Assembly: GCF_009755665.1 (NCBI RefSeq)
Contig: NZ_CP046622.1
Location: 1,984,001-2,048,000, forward strand
Length of the DNA: 64,000 bases
Source: Variovorax paradoxus
Lineage (GTDB): Bacteria; Pseudomonadota; Gammaproteobacteria; Burkholderiales; Burkholderiaceae_C
Reading direction: 5' to 3'
The notes under the pieces were generated by a model. The model saw only the letters and a list, made by a program, of their open reading frames with translations, had not been told where the DNA came from and ran no database searches. This document shows, one piece after another, positions 22,815-31,654 of the stretch. Made by a program: the position numbers and the translations under genes. Position 1 is the first letter of the stretch, and every line of letters starts with the position of its first letter.

Positions 22815-23999
22815 ATGACCCAGCGCGACATCTTCGTGGTCGGCACCGCCCGCACCGCCATCGGCACCTTCGGCGGTTCGCTGAAGGACGTGCCCAACAC
22901 CCAGTTGGCCACCACCGCCGTCAAGGCCGCCATCGAGCGCAGCGGCGTTGCGGCCGATGCCATCGGCCATGTGGTGATGGGCAACGTGATTCCCACCGAT
23001 GTGAAGGACGCCTACCTGAGCCGCGTGGCCGCCATCGACGCGGGCTGCCCCATCGAGACGCCGGCCTTCAACGTCAACCGCCTTTGCGGCTCGGGCCTGC
23101 AGGCCATCGTGTCGGCGGCGCAGGCCATTGCGCTGGGCGACTGCGACATCGCCATCGGCGGCGGCTCGGAGTCGATGAGCCGCGGCCCGTACTTCGACAC
23201 CTCGGCCCGCTACGGCGCGCGCATGGGCGACGCGGTACTGGTCGACTACATGCTCGGCATCCTGCATGACCCGTGGGAGAAGATCCACATGGGCATTACC
23301 GCCGAGAACGTGGCGGCGCGCTACGGCATCACGCGCGAGCAGATGGATGAGCTGGCCGTGGCCAGTCAGCAGCGCGCAGCCGCCGCCATTGCCGCGGGAC
23401 GTTTCAAGGAGCAGATCGTTCCGGTGGAGGTAAAAACACGCAAGGGCGTTACGCTGTTCGATACCGACGAGCATGTGCGCGCCGACACCAGCGTCGACAC
23501 GCTTTCGAAGATGAAGCCCGCTTTCAAGAAGGACGGCCTCGTGACCGCCGGCAATGCCTCGGGCATCAATGACGGCGCCGCCGCCGTGGTGCTGGCCGAA
23601 GGCGGCCGCGTGAAGGCGCTGGGCTTGAAGCCGCTGGCGCGCCTGGTCGGCTATGCGCACGCCGGCGTGGAGCCCGCCTACATGGGCATCGGCCCGGTGC
23701 CGGCCACGCGCAAGGTGCTGGAGCGCACCGGGCTGAAGGTGAGCGATTTCGACGTGATCGAATCGAACGAGGCCTTTGCGGCGCAGGCCTGCGCAGTCAT
23801 CAAGGAGCTGGGCTTCGACCCGGCGAAGGTCAACCCCAACGGCTCGGGCATTTCGCTCGGGCATCCTGTGGGTGCGACCGGCGCGATCATCACCACCAAG
23901 GCGATAGCCGAGCTGCATCGCACGGGCGGCCGCTACGCGCTGGTCACGATGTGCATCGGCGGCGGCCAAGGCATCGCGGCCATATTCGAACGGGTTTGA
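22815..23999 (+). CDS. Acetyl-CoA acetyltransferase (thiolase)
   Basis: 394 residues, thiolase II length. The nucleophile is C91 in NRLCGSGLQA. The second catalytic pair appears in ISLGHPVGATGA (His, near 350) and MCIGGGQG (Cys, near 380). It condenses two acetyl-CoA or cleaves 3-oxoacyl-CoA. It lies 43 bases after tetR with AGGAG upstream, next to an acid importer and acyl-CoA synthetase, so a degradative role is likely. It could also serve polyhydroxybutyrate synthesis. Confidence 0.93.
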   Translation: MTQRDIFVVGTARTAIGTFGGSLKDVPNTQLATTAVKAAIERSGVAADAIGHVVMGNVIPTDVKDAYLSRVAAIDAGCPIETPAFNVNRLCGSGLQAIVSAAQAIALGDCDIAIGGGSESMSRGPYFDTSARYGARMGDAVLVDYMLGILHDPWEKIHMGITAENVAARYGITREQMDELAVASQQRAAAAIAAGRFKEQIVPVEVKTRKGVTLFDTDEHVRADTSVDTLSKMKPAFKKDGLVTAGNASGINDGAAAVVLAEGGRVKALGLKPLARLVGYAHAGVEPAYMGIGPVPATRKVLERTGLKVSDFDVIESNEAFAAQACAVIKELGFDPAKVNPNGSGISLGHPVGATGAIITTKAIAELHRTGGRYALVTMCIGGGQGIAAIFERV

Positions 24000-24015
24000 A
24001 GGCACACTTGCGAGC

Positions 24016-24423
24016 ATGCTCCGCCCACCCATCCTGATCGACCCCGACGAGGTCGAGATCAGCGCCATCCGGGCGCAGGGCGCGGGTGGGCAGAACGTCA
24101 ACAAGGTGTCGAGCGCGGTCCACCTGCGCTACGACATCCACGCGAGCTCGCTGCCCGCTGACGTGAAAGAGCGGCTGCTCGCGCTGCGCGACAGCCGCAT
24201 CACGCAGGAGGGCGTTTTCGTGCTGAAGGCGCAGCAGCACCGCACCCAGGAGATGAACCGCGCCGACGCTCTGGCGCGCCTGCAGGCGGTGGTCGACAGC
24301 GTGGCCACGCCGCCGCGCGTGCGACGCCCCACCAAGCCCACTTACGGCTCGAAGCAGCGCCGGCTCGAAGGCAAGAGCCAGCGCTCGCAGATCAAGAACC
24401 TGCGCGGGCCGGTGCGGGACTGA
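24016..24423 (+). CDS. arfB: Alternative ribosome-rescue factor ArfB (YaeJ)
   Basis: 135 residues. It hydrolyses peptidyl-tRNA on ribosomes stalled without a stop codon. The catalytic GGQ motif is in RAQGAGGQNVNK (about residues 20-31). The basic C-terminal tail (RRPTKPTYGSKQRRLEGKSQRS) binds the empty mRNA channel. Its length and tail distinguish it from release factors RF1 and RF2. Its last 32 bases overlap the opposing membrane-protein gene. Confidence 0.93.
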   Translation: MLRPPILIDPDEVEISAIRAQGAGGQNVNKVSSAVHLRYDIHASSLPADVKERLLALRDSRITQEGVFVLKAQQHRTQEMNRADALARLQAVVDSVATPPRVRRPTKPTYGSKQRRLEGKSQRSQIKNLRGPVRD

Positions 24424-24922
24424 CCGGCTTGCCATCGCGCAGCCGCTTGATCTGCAGCGTCACGCCGATCAGGTACAGCGCGCCGAGCACCGCGGTGATC
24501 GCCTTGAGTTCAGGCGCATCGGCGTCCGGCAACAGCGGGGCGCCCAGCGGCAGGCGGGTCAGGGTTTCGGTAAAAGCCGGAATCCAGTGGAACAGGAAGC
24601 TTGCCGAAAAGGCCGCGGCTTCGATGTAGCGGGACGCCTGGCCGAAGAAGGCGCCGCGCCCGGCGGCCGCCCCCACGGCGAGCGCCGCCAGCGTAAGAAT
24701 GCCCAGTGCATGCGGCTTGCCGAAGCCGCCGTGCTGGAAGATGCCGAAGCCGGTCAGGCAAGTCAGCACGGTGGTCCACACGAAGACCTGGCCCCAGTTG
24801 GTGCGCAGCGTGATTTCCTTGTGGCGGAACAGCGCGATCAGCCCCGCGATCACTGCGATCAGGCTGATCGCGGTATGAACAATTCCAAGGGACGTGAGTC
24901 CCAGCCATCCTGTCGCTGCCAT
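24392..24922 (-). CDS. Predicted multi-pass membrane protein
   Basis: 176 residues from the ATG at 24922, which has a strong GAGGAGA. About four to five hydrophobic segments are visible (VHTAISLIAVIAGLIALF, VFVWTTVLTCLTGFGIF, ALGILTLAALAVGAA, AITAVLGALYLIGVTL). A conserved-looking H-x16-H arrangement and histidines around helix ends recall DUF2306-like membrane proteins, but I am not sure. No function can be assigned. It is convergent with arfB. Confidence 0.6.
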   Translation of the reverse strand: MAATGWLGLTSLGIVHTAISLIAVIAGLIALFRHKEITLRTNWGQVFVWTTVLTCLTGFGIFQHGGFGKPHALGILTLAALAVGAAAGRGAFFGQASRYIEAAAFSASFLFHWIPAFTETLTRLPLGAPLLPDADAPELKAITAVLGALYLIGVTLQIKRLRDGKPVSPAPARAGS

Positions 24923-25036
24923 GCCGGATCTCCTCGGAGTCGTGGTGGGGCGATTCTGGCCGGCCATGGGCAATTTGTCTCCATCGTTAAGGCCCCGCTA
25001 AGCTGGCGGACGCGGGCCGCAAGCACAATAGGCGCC

Positions 25037-25606
25037 ATGAGAGCTCTCTTTTGCCGCGCCTTGCCGGCTTTCCTGCTTGCCCTGGGCGCACTGGCCCTGG
25101 CGGGGTGCGGGCCGGCGTCCGACGGCAGCCCGGCTGCAATGGGCGCGGTGCAGGAGCTCAAGTGGGAAGAGCTCGTTCCCAAGGACTGGGACCCGACAAA
25201 GCGCTACCGCAACATCAGTCTTGAATCGCTGCGCGACAACGATCCGCGCGCGGTGCAGATGCTCGATGAGATGCGCGCCGTCTGGGACAACGCGCCGGTC
25301 AACGTGGCGCTCGACGGCACCGCCGCGCGGCTTTCGGGCTTTGTGGTGCCGCTGGACAACACGCAGGGCGGCATTCGCGAGTTCTTGCTGGTGCCTTACT
25401 TCGGTGCCTGCATCCACACCCCGCCGCCGCCCGCCAACCAGATCGTGCACGTGATCGCGTCCGATACGGTGAAGGGACTGCACGCGATGGACACGGTGCG
25501 CGTCAGCGGGCTGCTCAAGGCGGCGCGTTATTCCTCGGCGGACATGGGCGTGAGCGGCTACGAGATCAAGTCGGCTTCGGTCGAGCCCTTTGCCCTGGCG
25601 CGCTGA
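25037..25606 (+). CDS. DUF3299 family lipoprotein
   Basis: 189 residues from the ATG at 25037. A lipoprotein signal sequence ends with the lipobox LALAGC. The DUF3299 domain includes LSGFVVPLDN and LLVPYFGACIHTPPPPANQ, followed by the VRVSGLLKAARYSSADMGVSGYEI stretch. The family is periplasmic and of unknown function, often near metal or ABC export genes. It ends six bases before the convergent LysR gene. Confidence 0.82.
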   Translation: MRALFCRALPAFLLALGALALAGCGPASDGSPAAMGAVQELKWEELVPKDWDPTKRYRNISLESLRDNDPRAVQMLDEMRAVWDNAPVNVALDGTAARLSGFVVPLDNTQGGIREFLLVPYFGACIHTPPPPANQIVHVIASDTVKGLHAMDTVRVSGLLKAARYSSADMGVSGYEIKSASVEPFALAR

Positions 25607-25612
25607 GCTTCG

Positions 25613-26497
25613 TCAGGCCATGCGCTGCGAAAGAAAATCGAGGAACGAAGTGATCCGCGCCGACAGCTGCGTGTTGCGGTAGTACACCGCGTTGACCGGC
25701 TGGCGCACGTCGACCGTTTCTTTGGGCAGCACTTGCACCAGTGCACCGCTTGCGCGATCGGCGCCGGTCATGAAGTCCGACAGGCAGACGATGCCCGTGC
25801 CCGCCAGGGCCAGCTGACGCAGCGTTTCACCGCTCGACGCCGCGAGCGTGGGCGTGATGGTCCACTCGTCGCCATGCGCGCCGCGCAGCGGCCACCGGTT
25901 GAGCGATTCGGGCTGCGTAAAGCCCAGCAGAGCGTGGCCGCCCAGGTCTGTCACCTTTCGCGGCTTTCCGTGCGCTTCCAGGTAGGCCGGGCTTGCGAGC
26001 ACGCGCAGCCTGTGCGTGCCGAGCGGGCGGGCGTGCAGTGTGGAGTCGCGCAGCGGCCCGATGCGGATCGCAATGTCGGTGCGGCGCTCCAGCAGGTCGA
26101 TGGGCAGGTCGTCGGTGTCCAGCTCCAGGCTGATCTGCGGAAACAGCCGCCGGAACTCCGGCACCAGCGGCACGATGGCGTGCAGCATGAAAGGCGAGGC
26201 CGCGTTCACCCGCAAGCGTCCGGCGGGCTGCTGGCGCCGCGCGGCAAGCTGCTCTTCGGCTTCGTCGATGGCGTCGAGGATGGCACGCGTACGCAGCAAG
26301 AAGGCGGCGCCTTCTTCCGTGAGCTCGAGCCGCCGCGTGGTTCGCCGCAGCAGCGTGGTTTCCAGCTTCTGCTCGAGCCGGCTCAGGGCGCGGCTGATGC
26401 CCGACACCGTCTGCGAGAGTTGCTCGGCTGCCGCGGTAATGGAACCGGTGTCCACCACGGCGCGAAACGCGACCAGTTCTTCGATGGTGGTCTTCAT
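25613..26497 (-). CDS. LysR family transcriptional regulator
   Basis: 294 residues. The winged HTH is at residues 1-60 (ELVAFRAVVDTGSITAAAEQL, then ISRALSRLEQKL). The periplasmic-binding-like effector domain is about 90-290. It belongs to the LTTR group resembling DsdC/AaeR-type. It lies 19 bases after the SulP transporter gene on the same strand and may be cotranscribed with it. No target is visible. Confidence 0.88.
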   Translation of the reverse strand: MKTTIEELVAFRAVVDTGSITAAAEQLSQTVSGISRALSRLEQKLETTLLRRTTRRLELTEEGAAFLLRTRAILDAIDEAEEQLAARRQQPAGRLRVNAASPFMLHAIVPLVPEFRRLFPQISLELDTDDLPIDLLERRTDIAIRIGPLRDSTLHARPLGTHRLRVLASPAYLEAHGKPRKVTDLGGHALLGFTQPESLNRWPLRGAHGDEWTITPTLAASSGETLRQLALAGTGIVCLSDFMTGADRASGALVQVLPKETVDVRQPVNAVYYRNTQLSARITSFLDFLSQRMA

Positions 26498-26516
26498 CGC
26501 ATGGAATGCCGTCTGT

Positions 26517-28250
26517 TCAGGCGGCGGCTTCGCTCCGTACTGCCGCGGAGGACGCAGCTTCGGCGGGCTGCGTCAGCGCCGCCAGTGCCTCTGCATCCGT
26601 GCGGTAGCTGAAGAGCATCGGCCCGGGCGCGAGCAGTCCGGCACGCTCCAGCACCTGCATGGCCGGCAGCTTCAGCCCGCTCAGGTGCAGGCGCACGCCT
26701 TTGGCTTCCATCATTCGCCGGATGGAGCCGAACACTTCGGCCCCCGTGATGTCGATGCGATTGATGGGCTGGGCGAAGAGGCACACGTCCGTCAGGTCCG
26801 GCCGCTCGGCCAGCGCGACCGTGAGCGCGCGCTCGAGCGTGGATGCCGATGCGAAGTCGAGCTCGGCATCCATGCGCAGCGCGTAGAGATGCGGCGCCAG
26901 GGGCGGCAGCTTCCAGAGGTTGCGGTCGCGCAGGCTGCCGTCGGGGTGCAGGCCCACCTCGATGATGCGCGGATGCAGGTGGCGGTACATGTAGTGCGCC
27001 AGGCTCGCGAGCAGCCCGCCCAGCACGCCCCAGTAGATGCTGGGCGCCGTGGCAATCGTCAGCACGAAGGTACCGAACGCAACGCCCGCCTCGATGCGCG
27101 ACACGCGCCACAGCGCAACAAAACTCGCCGGCTTGACCAGCCCCAGAATGGCCGTGACCACCACCGCCGCCAGCACCGCCTGCGGCACGTGATAGAGCAG
27201 CGGCATCAGCCAAAGCAGCGCGCCGGCCACCACGATCACGCTGAACAGCGTGGCCCAGCCGGTCTGCGCGCCCGCGTACAGCGTGATGGCCGAGCGCGAG
27301 AACGACGAGCTGGTGGGAAAGGAACCCGAGAAGCCCGAAGCCAGCTTGGCGAGGCCCTGGCCGATCAGGTCCTGGTTTTCGTTCCAGAGGGTGCCCGCGC
27401 GCGCGTTGTCGACCTTGGCGCTCGATGCGGTCTCCAGAAAGCTCACCAGCGTGATCATCAGCGCGGGCAAGACCAGCGCGCTGAACGTGTTCAAGGGCAG
27501 CAGCCCTGGCCAGTAGAAGGAGGGCAGGCCCGAGGGCAAGCTGCCCACCACCGCACCGCCGCGCAGCGCGTAGTTGATGGTCCAGCTGATGGCCGCGGCA
27601 CCTGCCACCAGCGCCATGGTGGTCGGGAAGCGCGGCGCCAGGCGCTTGCCGAGCCACAGCACGGCGATGCTGCCGAGCCCGAAGGCAATGGCCACCATGT
27701 CGGGCAGTGGTCCGCCCCGCAATACCTGGGCAATGGTGCGGCCCGTGAACCCGAGCAGCGCCGGCAACTGCGAGATGGCAATCAGCACCGCCGCGCCTTG
27801 GGTGAAGCCGATCAGCACCGGCGAATTCACCAGCCGCAGCAGCCAGCCGAAACGGCCCGCGCCCAACACCATCTGGATGGCCCCCGACATCAGCGTGAGC
27901 CACACCGCCATGGCCACCCAATCGGTGCTGCCGGGCACCGCCAGCGGCGCGAGCGAGGCGCCCACCAGCAGGCTTGTAAGCGCGGTAGGCCCGACCGACA
28001 GCCGCTGCGACGAACTGAAGATCACCGCGACCAGCGCTGGAAACAGCGCCGCGTACACGCCGGTGACCAGCGGCATGCCGGCCAGCGCGGCGTAGGCCAC
28101 GCCCTGTGGAATGACCATCAGCGCCACCGTGATACCGGCCATCGCTTCGTTGCGCAGCAGCGCAGCCGAGGGGCGCGGCCAGGCAAGGCAGGGAATCCAG
28201 CGCGCGAGGCGTTGGCGCACGGAAGAAGAGGAGGAGGCTGCCGGATTCAT
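26517..28250 (-). CDS. SulP family anion transporter with STAS domain
   Basis: 577 residues. The transmembrane domain (about 30-420) begins with MAGITVALMVIPQGVAYAALAGMP, the SulP signature, followed by VGPTALTSLLVG. A cytoplasmic STAS domain is at about 450-550 (INRIDITGAEVF). SulP proteins move sulfate, bicarbonate, chloride or dicarboxylates; the substrate is not determined. No carbonic anhydrase or sulfate-assimilation gene lies nearby. Confidence 0.9.
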   Translation of the reverse strand: MNPAASSSSSVRQRLARWIPCLAWPRPSAALLRNEAMAGITVALMVIPQGVAYAALAGMPLVTGVYAALFPALVAVIFSSSQRLSVGPTALTSLLVGASLAPLAVPGSTDWVAMAVWLTLMSGAIQMVLGAGRFGWLLRLVNSPVLIGFTQGAAVLIAISQLPALLGFTGRTIAQVLRGGPLPDMVAIAFGLGSIAVLWLGKRLAPRFPTTMALVAGAAAISWTINYALRGGAVVGSLPSGLPSFYWPGLLPLNTFSALVLPALMITLVSFLETASSAKVDNARAGTLWNENQDLIGQGLAKLASGFSGSFPTSSSFSRSAITLYAGAQTGWATLFSVIVVAGALLWLMPLLYHVPQAVLAAVVVTAILGLVKPASFVALWRVSRIEAGVAFGTFVLTIATAPSIYWGVLGGLLASLAHYMYRHLHPRIIEVGLHPDGSLRDRNLWKLPPLAPHLYALRMDAELDFASASTLERALTVALAERPDLTDVCLFAQPINRIDITGAEVFGSIRRMMEAKGVRLHLSGLKLPAMQVLERAGLLAPGPMLFSYRTDAEALAALTQPAEAASSAAVRSEAAA

Positions 28251-28317
28251 GAATAGGGATGGGCACTCTGGTCCGGCGTCAGCTTACCCCCGGCGCCGTG
28301 CGCTGCAACCGGTGGCG

Positions 28318-29526
28318 CTAGGCCCTGCGAAAGAGCAGCACCGAGTTGGTTCCGCCGAACGCGAACGAGTTGCTGATGGCGGCCTGGAGTTCAGGCGCGG
28401 CCGTTTCGCCCGGCTTGACCAGGTTCAGGCTGCAAGCGGGATCGATCTCGCTGCAGTGCGCGTTGGGCGGCAACTGGCGCCGATGCAGCGCAAGCACGGT
28501 GATGACGGCCTCGATTGCACCGGCGGCGCCGAGCATGTGCCCGTGCAGCGCCTTGGTGGAACTGACCCGCAATTGGTCGAAGTCGTCGCCCCAGACCTCC
28601 GCGAGCGCATTGCGTTCGACCACGTCGCCGATGCGCGTGGCCGTGCCGTGCGCGTTGCAGTAGCCCACGTCGCGCGGCTGCAGGCCGGCCTGGCGCAGGG
28701 CGGCGCGCAATGCGCGGGCCTGCCCAGGTGCGTCGGGCTTGGTGAGGTGCGTTGCGTCGCTGCTGAGGCCCCAGCCCGCGAGCGTGGCGTAGCTGCGGGC
28801 GCCGCGTCGGCGGGCGTGCTCGGCCGATTCGAGCACGACGAACGCCGCGCCCTCGCCGAGGGCAAACCCGTTGCGGTCGGCCGCGAAGGGGCGCACGGCG
28901 TTGGCTGCTTCGCCGGGCTGGAAGGTGGCCAGCGTCTGCATGGCGTGCCATGCCAGCACCACTCCCGGCACGATGAGCGCCTCGCTGCCGCCGGCAATGG
29001 CCAGGTCGACTTCGCCGCGTTGAATGGCCTTGGCGGCTTCGGCAATGGCAACCGACGACGACGCACAGGCGACCGAATAGGTGAGTACCGGCCCCTGCAC
29101 GCCGTTGCGCATGGCCACATGGGCCGCGGGAGCGTTGGGCATGAAGGCCGGAATGGTGAGCGGCGGTACCCGCATGCCGCCGCGGTAGGCGGCCTCGAGC
29201 GCCGCTGCACCGCCCATGCCGCAGCCGGCATAGACGCCGATGCGCTCGGGGTCGGTATCTGCGCGATCGAAGCCCGCATCCTGCAGTGCAAGGTCGGCGG
29301 CCGCTACCGCAAGCTGGCTGACCCGGTCGACGCCGGCGAGCTGCAGCTTGGTGAACCAGCGCGTTTCGTCGAAAGCCACGGTGGCCGCGGCGGCCGGCTT
29401 GGGCAGGTCGGGAAAGATCGGGCGGATGGCCGACTGGCCATCCTGCAGCGCCTGAAACAGCGCATGGGGCTCGCCGCCATGCGGCGCCATGACGCCCAGG
29501 CCGGTGACGCAGACCTCGTGGTTCAC
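28318..29526 (-). CDS. Beta-ketoacyl-ACP synthase (KAS II-like)
   Basis: 402 residues. The Cys-His-His triad is complete: C154 (TYSVACASSS), H293 (NAHGTATRIGD) and H330 (KALHGHMLGAAG), so it should be an active condensing enzyme. It overlaps the ACP gene by 4 bases. It is not part of a fab cluster, and together with its own ACP it may build a specialised acyl chain rather than housekeeping fatty acids (inference). Confidence 0.9.
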   Translation of the reverse strand: MNHEVCVTGLGVMAPHGGEPHALFQALQDGQSAIRPIFPDLPKPAAAATVAFDETRWFTKLQLAGVDRVSQLAVAAADLALQDAGFDRADTDPERIGVYAGCGMGGAAALEAAYRGGMRVPPLTIPAFMPNAPAAHVAMRNGVQGPVLTYSVACASSSVAIAEAAKAIQRGEVDLAIAGGSEALIVPGVVLAWHAMQTLATFQPGEAANAVRPFAADRNGFALGEGAAFVVLESAEHARRRGARSYATLAGWGLSSDATHLTKPDAPGQARALRAALRQAGLQPRDVGYCNAHGTATRIGDVVERNALAEVWGDDFDQLRVSSTKALHGHMLGAAGAIEAVITVLALHRRQLPPNAHCSEIDPACSLNLVKPGETAAPELQAAISNSFAFGGTNSVLLFRRA

Positions 29527-29765
29527 GCTGCCTTCGCGGCCCTGACCTTGTCGACGAGCAGCGCCAGTTCGCCCAGCGTGTCGATGTTCGCGTCGTCGTC
29601 TGGCATGGTGATGCCGAAGTGATCTTCGATGGCAAACAGGAACTCGGCCAATGCGAGCGAGTCGAGCCCGCCGGTTTCGCGCATCGATGCGTTGGGGTCG
29701 AGCTTCGACGGTTCGATACCGTACTTCTCGTGGATCAGGTCCTGCAATTCCTTCAGCGAACTCAT
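29523..29765 (-). CDS. Acyl carrier protein
   Basis: 80 residues from the ATG at 29765; an earlier in-frame start adds an unconserved, basic leader. The 4'-phosphopantetheine serine is S36 in GGLDSLALAEF. The motif is DSL with a Leu next, as in ACPs, and the protein is acidic. It is coupled to the ketosynthase by an ATGA overlap. Confidence 0.87.
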   Translation of the reverse strand: MSSLKELQDLIHEKYGIEPSKLDPNASMRETGGLDSLALAEFLFAIEDHFGITMPDDDANIDTLGELALLVDKVRAAKAA

Positions 29766-29859
29766 CGTGCGATGCCTGTTGTCGTGTGCCGGTCGCTGAT
29801 CGATCGCCACCCCTCAGGGTGCTCCGTGGGATCGACCCCTTCCTCGCTCGGCTTGTGGG

Positions 29860-30576
29860 TCAGTGATGGCCAATGATATCCGCTCCCACCAAAGTATTCG
29901 GCCGGTTCCGGTACACCGGCCGCCAGCGCAAAGAGGGGAGCGCAAAGGCCGTTCCCAGCAACGCGCCGGCCACTGCGTCGAGCACCACGTGCTGCTTGAC
30001 GGCCAGCGTCGAGTAGGCGATGGCGGCAAACCAGATCCAGTTGGCAACGCGCAGAAAGACCGGCGTGCGCGCCTCGCGCAGCACGTGATCCAGGCGGATG
30101 GCCGTGAAGATGGCCACGGCCACATGCATCGAGGGGCAGGCGTTGCCCGCGGCATCTACGCCCTGCAGCATCGCAAAGCCCGGGTAGCCTGACACGTCGA
30201 TGGTGAGCGGCGGTATTTGCGTGGGCCAGAAATAGAAGAGGGCCAGGCCCGTGAGGCACAACGCGCCGATCCAGAGCCCGTAGACCACCAGCTCCCGAAA
30301 GCCCAGTTGCAGTCCGGGCGCGATGCCGACGTAGAACCAGAGCGAGAGGTACGCGCCCAGCGTGTAGGGCTGGAATGGAATCAGGTGGTCCAGCGCCGTG
30401 AGTGGCATCACCACGACCGGATACGCAGGATTGCGCAGCAGATGGAAATAGCCGATGAAGAAGAGCCAGGTGAATGCCGTGGTGCCGATCGCCTTGAGCC
30501 AGAAGAGGGAGCGGATGCGCTCACCGATGTCTGCGGTCCAGGTCAGGGGTCGATGCGATCGGGAAATGGGCGCCAT
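29860..30576 (-). CDS. PAP2-type membrane phosphatase/phosphotransferase
   Basis: 238 residues, about six membrane segments. Active-site motifs are GNACPSMHVAVA (about 145-156) and STLAVKQHVVLDAVAG (about 190-205). This pairing resembles the AUR1/inositolphosphotransferase-like PAP2_3 group rather than plain phosphatidate phosphatases. It acts on a lipid phosphate or phospholipid headgroup at the membrane. It lies 94 bases upstream of the ACP-ketosynthase pair on the same strand, so a joint lipid-related role is plausible. Confidence 0.8.
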   Translation of the reverse strand: MAPISRSHRPLTWTADIGERIRSLFWLKAIGTTAFTWLFFIGYFHLLRNPAYPVVVMPLTALDHLIPFQPYTLGAYLSLWFYVGIAPGLQLGFRELVVYGLWIGALCLTGLALFYFWPTQIPPLTIDVSGYPGFAMLQGVDAAGNACPSMHVAVAIFTAIRLDHVLREARTPVFLRVANWIWFAAIAYSTLAVKQHVVLDAVAGALLGTAFALPSLRWRPVYRNRPNTLVGADIIGHH

Positions 30577-30669
30577 GGGGCAGGTCGGTCGGGGTCCGTG
30601 GTTTCTTGGGCCCGCCGATCTTGCCAGAGCGCCATGACGGCGCCATGCGACTCCGGCGATTGCAGTGGG

Positions 30670-31566
30670 TCAGGCGAGCGCGGCCGATCGCTTGCGGTGC
30701 TGGAACGAGGTCGGCGAGCGCCCCGTGGCCGCCTTGAACATGGCGCAGAACGCGCTGTCGGTGGCATAGCCGCTGGCCGCCGCCACCTGGCTCACCGCCA
30801 TGCCGCGCGCCAGCAGCGGCAGCGCATGCGCCATCACGGCCTGCTGCCGCCACTGCTGCCAGCTCATGCCAAGCTGGTCGCGAAAGAGCCGCGCCACGGT
30901 GCGCTCGCTGGCGCCGATGGCGGCGGCGCGCTCGGCCAGGGTGGCGCGGTCGGCGGGGTTGCGCAGCAGCGCTTCGCAGAGCTGGCGCAGCCGCTTGTCG
31001 GTGGGCAGCGGCACGTCGATGCGTATCTGGGTGGCACGCTCCAGCTCGTCGACCAGTAGCGGGGCGATCATGCGTTCGCGCTGCGGTGCGTGCGGATCGG
31101 CGGGCGGCAGGCCGTCGGGCGTGGTGTCGAGCGCGAGCATCAGCGCGCGCAGCAAGGGGCTGATTTCGAGCACCTCGCACTTTTCCCACGGCGGGCCGAG
31201 CCAGGCGTGGAGGTACACGGTGCGCAACTCGGCATCCTCGATCAGCATGATGCTGTGCGGCATGTTGGCCGGCACCCAGACCGCGCGGGAGGGCGGCACG
31301 ATATAGCTGCCGTCCTGCGTGCTGAGCCGGATCACGCCGCGGGTCGAGAACGTGAGCTGCGGCCAGGGGTGCTGGTGCAGTTCGACGAAGGTGTCTGCGC
31401 TCAGGAAATGTTCCTTGGCGCGCAGCGGCCGCACTGCGTCGGGTGCGTAGAGGTGCGGCGTGAGCGAGGCGACGCTGGTGACCGGTGCCACGTTCGGGCC
31501 GCGCGGCTTGGCGGCGCGGGGGCTTCCGCTATCGGTTGAAAAAGAGGGGGAAACGGCGCTTGGCAT
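30670..31566 (-). CDS. AraC family regulator with N-terminal cupin domain
   Basis: 298 residues from the ATG at 31566. The cupin sensor domain (about 55-150) has LHQHPWPQLTFSTRGVIRL and VPPSRAVWVPANMPHSI. The C-terminal AraC HTH pair is about 215-295 (LAERAAAIGASERTVARLFRDQ and VSQVAAASGYATDSAF). It is divergent from an MFS transporter that it probably controls. A short palindrome sits just upstream of its start. Confidence 0.88.
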   Translation of the reverse strand: MPSAVSPSFSTDSGSPRAAKPRGPNVAPVTSVASLTPHLYAPDAVRPLRAKEHFLSADTFVELHQHPWPQLTFSTRGVIRLSTQDGSYIVPPSRAVWVPANMPHSIMLIEDAELRTVYLHAWLGPPWEKCEVLEISPLLRALMLALDTTPDGLPPADPHAPQRERMIAPLLVDELERATQIRIDVPLPTDKRLRQLCEALLRNPADRATLAERAAAIGASERTVARLFRDQLGMSWQQWRQQAVMAHALPLLARGMAVSQVAAASGYATDSAFCAMFKAATGRSPTSFQHRKRSAALA

Positions 31567-31571
31567 GGTTT

Positions 31572-31586
31572 CGACAAATGTTGTCG
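31572..31586. promoter_or_regulatory. Short perfect palindrome before the AraC gene
   Basis: CGACAA (31572-31577) and TTGTCG (31581-31586) flank ATG (31578-31580), only 5 bases upstream of the AraC start. It could be an autoregulatory operator. It is short, so chance is possible. Confidence 0.35.
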
Positions 31587-31654
31587 CTGTATCGCCATTC
31601 TGCCGCGACCTGCGGGCATAGCATCGGTGCCTGCACGGTTTTTTGTAGCAATCC

